Assembly: GCF_047495875.1 (NCBI RefSeq)
Contig: NC_092465.1
Coordinates: 9,101,160-9,165,159 of the forward strand
DNA length: 64,000 bases
Direction: 5' to 3'
From: Pithys albifrons albifrons
Lineage: Eukaryota > Chordata > Aves > Passeriformes > Thamnophilidae
The notes beneath the pieces are model-generated. The model saw only the letters and a program-made list of their open reading frames with translations. It was not told the origin of the DNA and searched no databases. Of the stretch, positions 57,851-64,000 are shown piece by piece; position 1 is the first letter of the stretch, and the number at the start of each line of letters is the position of its first letter. The position numbers and the translations under genes are program-made.

Positions 57851-60800
57851 AATCAAAGTTTAGTGGCAAAATACCATCCTCAGTCTAGGATGAAGGAGAA
57901 ACTGCAACATCTGTCTGCAAAGAGCTCTTTGTTGAAGGTCAGCGCTGAAGCTCCTGCTCTGCAGTAGCTGTAGCAGTGTCTGGTTTCACAGCAGATCTGA
58001 AATTCTGTCTGAAGTCCTCAAGCCTCACCACCCAGCTTAGCTGGGGAGCTAAAGCAGCAGGAGCTTGATTTACCATCATTCAGCAAGGCAGAGCCACATG
58101 TAAATCCATATCTGTCTATCACCAGTTCTTTGTCTAATCCACTTGCTCATATTGCCCCCTCTGTTTGGCATTTTTGTTCCATTCATTTATAGAAGTGTTA
58201 ACAGGTGTAGAAACACCAGCCAGTCATGTTCATTTGTGTGCTCCATGCACAAAGAAGATTTAAGAAAAAAATTTGTAAGTACAATGGACTTAAAAGATTG
58301 GGCTCCATACTGCATGTGTGTAAACTTTAGGTTCCAGGCATTACAATATTTGGCTTTTGAATGGACTTATTTGTCTTTCTTGGTTTTATTTAGACACTTA
58401 AGTAACAGCTGAGCTTAATTTTGTCTTTCACACCCCAAAACCAATGTCCTTTCAGAATCGTCACTCAGTCCCCTTGAGTCTGATTCTGTTCTCCTTTCTT
58501 ATAATCCTATTTCATCTTGGGGTTTTTTTCACAATGAAAAAATTCTGCTGCTAGTCTGTTCATCTAACTTCCTAAGCTCTCTGAGTTCCCTGGAAGCCCA
58601 CCTCCTATTCATACTCAGCTAGCTCTGAGCCCCTAACTACAAAATACACTTTAAATTGAAAGAAAAAAAAGAATTGCTCTTCAGGTTGCTGACAGTTGAC
58701 TACGAACACTTAAATGTGCTTTTTCCCTCCTGCAGAAAGAACCAGATCAGTGATATTTTTGTGATGCTCTGGATGTCCTGTGACATCCCCACAGTGAGTG
58801 CTGGAAGGCACAAAGAGCTGCCAAGCCTTTAAGGGGGACAAATCTCTGGATTTCTGAGCAGCTTACTACCTGGGTTTGTTGCTCTCTCTGTTTCACCTGA
58901 AGTTTGAAGAGGAAATTGTGTTTCCCTGTGAGAATACTAAAAGATAGCTGTGGCTGAGCAGGGCAGCTAAGGTGGCTTTCTAAAGTTGCTTTGCAGTGTT
59001 GACAGCCACTCAATGTAGTTGCTTAATTCAAATACTTTTACAGTTAGAATATGTTGCCAGAAAAGGAAATCAGCTCTTGAGGTGCATTATCTCCTTTCAA
59101 GACTGTCCTGGGGGCACTTACTCATTATCCTGGAATAAAACAAATGAAAGATGTCTTTTAAAAAAATATTGTTCAATCCATTTAGAATCCCTGGAGCTGG
59201 TTATTTTACATTTTTGTGGCTTGATAAAATAAAACCAGCAATTAGCTTACATGTATTTATCATTTACGGTTCTTTCCTTCTCTTTGCAGCTCATTTTGAA
59301 TACTATAATCCTGGCAGATTAACTTTCTACTAAAATTATTATTATTTCCTGGAACTGTGAATGAAATAGGAGAATATGCTCACTGGGACTGATGGAGAGA
59401 ACACTCATTCTGCTAGATAGCAATTTAAGCCAATTCCCTCACAACAACAACAAAATCTTCCAAAAAAACCCCAAAAACAAAAACAAAAAAACCCCCCACA
59501 AACCTGCAATAAAAAAGCTGTAGACCAATACTCATATGTGTAATTGTAACCCTTTTTTGAACCTTTTCCTGTAAATCTTGGTCTTAGCATTCTATTGCTG
59601 TTAGTGATAATTTTAGTTTATCTCAATGACATTGAAACCTCTGTATTTTGTCCTCTCACACAAATAATTTCCATCTGAGACAAAAAACCAGCTACTTCTG
59701 GAAAACTGCACGGTTATGGAGGTGCCAGAGAACTGAATGGATTACATGCACAGGTTAGGTGAGGAGATACTTGGCACTCTCCTTTCTATCCCTGGTGGGC
59801 AGTGACAATAGGTTTGCGGTTGTAACATTACTCTAGGGCTTGCCCACTGTTCTTCCTGCTTTGCTTGATGTCAAATTTGAGGGGGGAAAGGGGGAAGAGC
59901 ACACATGTGTTGGGTAAGCAGTGGATGTGGAGCACTGTAGTTCACACATGAAGCAAACGAGAAAGATGTTGCTGAATGAGAGGTGGCTTTCCATGCTCAC
60001 AGCTGTGGATGTGCTGTGTGATGTCCAAGCCTGTGCTTGGGGAACTTCAGTCTCTTATGGTAAAAGTGCAGCTGACACAGGGCCAGGGTACAGACACTGC
60101 TCAAGCTGATAGCTCTGGGCCTTTCTGAATAGGAAAATTTGCATTCCTTTCTTGGACAGTGTAGTACATAACTTTTCCAGTGAATATGCCTGGGCTATTT
60201 CCATTTTGTAATTACCATCTTTACAAACATATTTGCCATTTTGTTTGCACAAGCAAGTGTGAACATAAAATATCCAAAGCCTGTGTAGCTTGCTTTACAG
60301 AGGATTATTTCAGGCCTAGATATAATATTTGGGATCTGCAGTGAGAGATATGGCTTTCAAGAGGCATCCTGACACTGACTTGGCATTCATGTCCTACCTG
60401 CTGAATGCCAGTGGGATCCTGTCCATTGCTTTCACAGTCTTTGGATCCCACCCAGAGAACTCTCAAAGATGGGCAAGAACAGGGAGCATGGGCTCGATGA
60501 GGAAATCACAAACAGTTCTTAGAGAGGTTTTCTTTTTCATCAAAATTTATTTTTTCTCAACATTTTCTGAACAGCTCAAGCAAATTGGAAAGCTCTGAAA
60601 ATTGGAAAGTTTATATTGTCCAGTAATTTGTGCTACATTCCCAAATTTAGTTTTCATACCATGATGTCTTCTACATAATTTTAAAGCTAGATCATAAACT
60701 TAACAATTATCAGAAAATTAAAGAGATGTTTTCTTGAAGAGTTTATTTTGTATTACACTAATTTCCTCTAAAATGTAGCATACATGTTTCTAAGTCCTTT

Positions 60801-61172
60801 ATACTACTTCATAGCAGGGTGATGATTACTATCTGTTGCTCTTTTATCCTACTTTATTGTTGGAATTTTGCAGCAGTTTTTAATTTATTTCTTCCTCTTT
60901 AAGCAGAATCAAAACCTCAGTGCCTGTTTTCCTTTGCCTGTGTTTTTGTGTTCCCACATTGTAGCAAAACAGCTTTATCCTTTCCTTCTCATGCAGCATG
61001 TATGTTCAAAGACTGTCATGGTTTTGGCTGGAAACTCCTAGAAACAAGAACACAGGTATGTTTTCCCCATTTTAACCATTCATCTTCTTAATCTCCTGCT
61101 GCTTACTTTTACTGATAGAACAGTCGTCTTCTCTAACAAAGCATATATTCATATGCATCCTACTTACTCTAC
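57851..61172. other. Non-genic stretch
   Basis: Short frames only (all below 90 codons). An A-rich tract with AAC/AAAAAC units lies at 59,441-59,504. An octamer ATTTGCAT lies at 60,137-60,144. No gene or repeat family was recognised. Confidence 0.6.
59441..59504 (+). repeat. A-rich (AAC)n/(AAAAAC)n tract
   Basis: Begins with four AAC-type units, then A-runs broken by CCCC and AAAAAC units. Simple sequence with no recognisable element to its left. Confidence 0.85.
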
Positions 61173-61602
61173 CGATCACCTTGGGTGCTTAACAACACTT
61201 GCTCCCGCTGTCATTTCCTCGCTGCCATAACCAGGAAGAAATCCCTCTGCCTGGTCCCTGGTGACTTCGTGGGCTGCGGCAGCTGGGCAAGGTGGACTCC
61301 CTAAGTAACAGAAAGATTAAAATCAGCGTCTGCTACTTAAAGCATCTTGTATGCCTGTTGTAGGCTTTAGCCCGGTGAGTATTCCAAGTCAAACAATACT
61401 GTGGTTGTGAATTGTTGTCTCGCTTGCAGCCTTATTTCTCATTCTTGGCTTGTGTCCTAGGATGGGATCCAGAGCAGTCACTGACTACAGCGATACAAAA
61501 GAAAACACACCACAAAAGAAACATTTGCACAATCCGCTTGCGAGAACACTGGTGGTGTTGTGTGTTTCTGCTGAGCTGGCCTCCAAAATACAGGTAATTT
61601 AA
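61173..61602 (+). other. CpG-retaining segment with a small ORF and splice signals; possible exon
   Basis: Seen: 11 CpGs in about 380 bp, well above the surroundings. A strong donor-like CCCGGTGAGT lies at 61371-61380. An acceptor-like TCTCGCTTGCAG ends at 61429. An ATG at 61462 has A at -3 and G at +4, a strong Kozak context. Its frame is open for 46 codons (61462-61602, starting MGSRAVTDYSDTKENTPQ). After codon 44 it meets CAG|GTAATT, a good donor at 61594, in phase 0. The segment 61430-61593 is open in two frames. I do not recognise the peptide. It could be a first coding exon, a non-coding RNA exon or chance; the 55-bp gap between the first donor and the acceptor is too short for an intron. 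Confidence 0.25.
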
Positions 61603-63055
61603 ATCCCCCAAGATTTAAAGTAAAAAACAAACAAGCAAACAGAAAATTGAACTCTTTGTAATTTATTCCTTTCTGAAGAAAGAGGTAACACAAAGGAAAA
61701 ATCTTTTAGACATTCTCTTTAAGTGTTCTTGAGTCTAAGTACTGTGGCAGAGAAGCACTTCAAAATCCTCATAGTCCTTAATGTCGACCCAAATTACACT
61801 GTTAGTAAAACTCTGCTCAACACTCATCTTGACTTTTTGCCTCCTCTCAAGAAGATACCAGACCTCAGTGCAAGGAAGATTACTGCTTCCAAGCAAGGCA
61901 ACCTTCAAAATTTGTGCCTAAAATCACTTTGAGGATTTGGTGGTAAACCCCATTTCTGGTACTCTCTACTGAACCCAAATAACTACAGCAGTGATCCAGG
62001 CAGAAGCCTTTTGCTAGAACTACTAGTCAATGTCCTAAACTCTAGACGATACTCTGGATTTCCTAACTAATTGGGTTTCCCAGAAATCAGGATGGTTTCC
62101 CCATGGAAGCACAGGAAGGTTTATCAGATTCCCAGCCATCATGTCCCGTTCTGTCCTACCACTGCAGAAGGAAAGCAAGGAAGGAAAGTATAACCCTACT
62201 GAAGAAAAGTGGAGTTTTTTTCCAGAAATGGTCTTCAGGAAATGGCAAAAGGACATAACAATGGTTCTATTGACCAACAGAAATTGAAGGAGCTAAAAAA
62301 AATTTATAATTACTGTTACTATTATTTAACAACAAAAATAGCTAGAAATAAGACTAAGACAAATATGCAGAGAAGAAGGAAACAGAAGTCACACAGAAAA
62401 TTATCTTTTGGAGATATTTGAAAGCTGTAAGAAATTTGGTCTCAAGAAGAAGGCATGTGTAGAGAGAGGAGAGAAATGGCAGCAAAATTAGAAGATAAAT
62501 TAAGGAAGGATATTCTAAGAAAACATACAGACACTGAAATGTACCAAAAAGGCAGATAGGAAAATTAGGGTAGAAAGCTTAAAAAGAAGTCAAAGCATGA
62601 AATAATAGGAGGTGAGATTCAGATTGGATGACTGGCTATTCTGGAACTCAGTTGGATGCCACTTTTTTTTTTTTTAATTTATTAGTACAAATACTCCAGC
62701 CTTCACTTAGACATGCATCTCTGGACATGTAGTGGCAGAAGACGTTAGTGCTGGAAGGTTCAACATGCCAGGATTTTCTGAATGTGGAAGAACTGATGTC
62801 TTAGGATTTAAGCTACTCCCACTTATCTCTCTGCTTATGTTGTGTGGTACATAAAACATGGTGGGGTTTTTCCCTCTATATCTGAAATGTAACTATTTTT
62901 TGCTACTCTAAATGGGATAGATGTTACAAATCTTAATCAGAATGTAACCAAAACAGTGTGTTTCAAGTTTCATTCCCCCAAAAGAGTCAGTATTAAAATT
63001 AGATATATTTTTTGTATACTGGGATTCAGGAATAATGCTGTGTTTTCATTGTCAG
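61603..63055. other. Non-genic stretch, purine-rich in part
   Basis: About 62,160-62,620 is strongly purine-biased on the plus strand (AGAAGAAGG, AGAGAGAGGAGAG words), which yields a K-rich 70-codon frame at 62,209-62,421. A T13 run lies near 62,663-62,675. If the possible exons at 61.43 and 63.06 kb belonged together, this would be their intron. Confidence 0.5.
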
Positions 63056-63112
63056 CTCTTCACTTCTCTGCCATCAGCTCTTGCCTCATCACTGAGGGTT
63101 TGGTGGATGAAT
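63056..63112 (+). other. Candidate 57-bp splice-bounded segment
   Basis: An acceptor ending TTTTCATTGTCAG at 63055 and a donor ATGAAT|GTAAGTCT at 63113 bound 57 bp. The length is a multiple of three, and two frames are open (one reads LFTSLPSALASSLRVWWMN). It lies 1.46 kb downstream of the donor at 61594 and on the same strand. The donor is strong and the acceptor fair. No homology is recognised. Confidence 0.15.
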
Positions 63113-63199
63113 GTAAGTCTGTTTCCTCTGCTTCTAACCCCATTCCTGTACTTGGGGAGGACGCTGTGTTGCTCAGAACATTTGCTTGAGGGCAGCAGC

Positions 63200-63270
63200 A
63201 ATTCCCTGGTCTGCTGCCAACTGCCCATGCAACCCTGGGCAAATTCCTTTGCCTCTCCAGGACTCAGCTC
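63200..63270 (+). repeat. Possible ancient MIR/L2/L3-type core fragment
   Basis: TTCCCTGGTCTGCTGCCAAC, then CAACCCTGGGCAAATTCC, then TTTGCCTCTCCAGGACTCAG, parallels the classical GCTCTGCCACTGAC / TGACCTTGGGCAAGTCAC / TTAACCTCTCTGTGCCTCAG order. It overlaps frames on both strands (within 63,035-63,521), which are thereby explained as repeat-derived. Confidence 0.45.
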
Positions 63271-64000
63271 TGAGGCAGCACATCCAGCTTGCTGAGATGG
63301 GAGCAAACATGTTAAAGCTTCTCAAACATGGGGCTAAGGGAGAGTCAAGTGTGTTTAGCCTCCCCTGGCTAAAACCTCTCAGCTCCCAGTGGCACTTGAA
63401 GGTGTTGAGGCCAGTGAAAAGGCAGCAGCAAAGCCTGGTTTCAGCTACTGAAATGTCAGGGGAAGGACTTGGGGCAAGAGGAGCCTACTTGGAAGCACAG
63501 CTGTGCAAACCGCTTCACTGACCTTTGCAATGTTCCTCGCTGCGCACTCGCCTTTCCCCAGCCCAGCCACATCTCTTTTGTTCCAACAATGCCTCTACTC
63601 AGCACAGAGCTGGGCCTGGTGCTTTGTTAAGTCTCTCCTTGGTACTGGCACCAGTGACACTTCGCTTCCCTCTTATCTGACCTCTTTGCTTCACCTTTTC
63701 TCTGTCGCCTGTGTTATTGTATCACAGATATACTACCTTGGGATCAGAACAGCCCCTCTCCACACATATGTAAATTCTAAATTACCTCATCGTTAATCTA
63801 GGAAACAGGCAGCTTTCCATATTAGCAGACAATCTGTTCCTCCACAGCATTGTTGTTCAGAGAGGAGCCCATTGCTTACCCACCCCCCAGCCAAGGAGCT
63901 CTGGCTGTGCCACATGCCTGGCTCCTGCTGGCTATCCTGGCTGTCCCAACCCCAGTGTACCAGAATGCCAGTCCTCATCCACATTCACAGCTGACCAACA
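63271..64000. other. Non-genic GC-richer right edge
   Basis: GC content is higher than in most of the window, with CTGGGCCTGG, CCCAGCCCAG and CACCCCCCAG words. Overlapping frames at 63,186-63,521, 63,503-63,796 (+) and 63,793-63,984 (-) are unrecognisable. The rise in GC could mean a gene lies beyond the edge. Confidence 0.5.

Noticed and set aside
61375..61429. Short intron between donor GTGAGT and acceptor TTGCAG
   Set aside because: At 55 bp it is below the usual size of a functional vertebrate intron; the two signals are more likely independent or decoys.
1..64000. CRISPR array, tRNA/rRNA gene, endogenous retrovirus or mitochondrial insert
   Set aside because: No regularly spaced identical repeats, no tRNA B-box with cloverleaf, no paired LTRs or gag/pol-like frames, and no mitochondrial gene sequence were seen on either strand.

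Overview
The window reads as nuclear DNA from a sauropsid, most probably a bird. The main evidence is the 3' tails of CR1 LINE retrotransposons: clear ones near 29,092-29,158 and 48,655-48,707, ending in tandem ATTCTATG-type octamers, and a decayed one near 43,189-43,236. The DNA is AT-rich and CpG-poor, and neither strand carries a long open frame. The longest ATG-to-stop frames are 146 codons (56,746-57,186, minus), 133 codons (31,097-31,498, minus) and 128 codons (6,987-7,373, minus). None resembles a family I recognise, and frames of this size are expected by chance in 64 kb. I found no rRNA, tRNA, CRISPR array, bacterial-type operon, or retroviral gene remnant. The window is best described as intergenic or deep-intronic DNA, a gene desert or part of a very large intron.

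Layout. 1-18 kb: unremarkable sequence with short tandem duplications, small palindromes and one splice-bounded mini-exon candidate at 3,320-3,362. 18-23 kb: AT-rich sequence, an old LINE/SINE-type 3' fragment, a diverged three-copy ~88-bp tandem repeat (20,914-21,150), a conserved-looking homeodomain-rich block (22,040-22,345) and a 13-unit GGAT microsatellite. 26.1-26.4 kb: a dense TAATTA cluster. 28.8-30.4 kb: a G8-C-G8 run, a CR1 tail and a further conserved-looking block. 34.4-41.4 kb: the strongest candidate regulatory region, several stretches with the texture of vertebrate conserved non-coding elements, including an octamer overlapping a TCF/LEF site and a 24-bp inverted repeat. 43-52 kb: CR1 and ancient amniote repeat remnants, another octamer-bearing block (51.7-52.1 kb) and a canonical G-quadruplex motif. 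61.2-63.1 kb: the best gene-like signal, a locally CpG-retaining stretch with a small ORF in a strong Kozak context that runs into a good splice donor, followed 1.5 kb later by another splice-bounded segment.

No gene network can be read from this window. If it does anything, the most plausible role is long-range transcriptional regulation of a gene outside it, perhaps with one unannotated transcript near the right end. All claims of conservation are inferences from sequence texture and were not tested by alignment.
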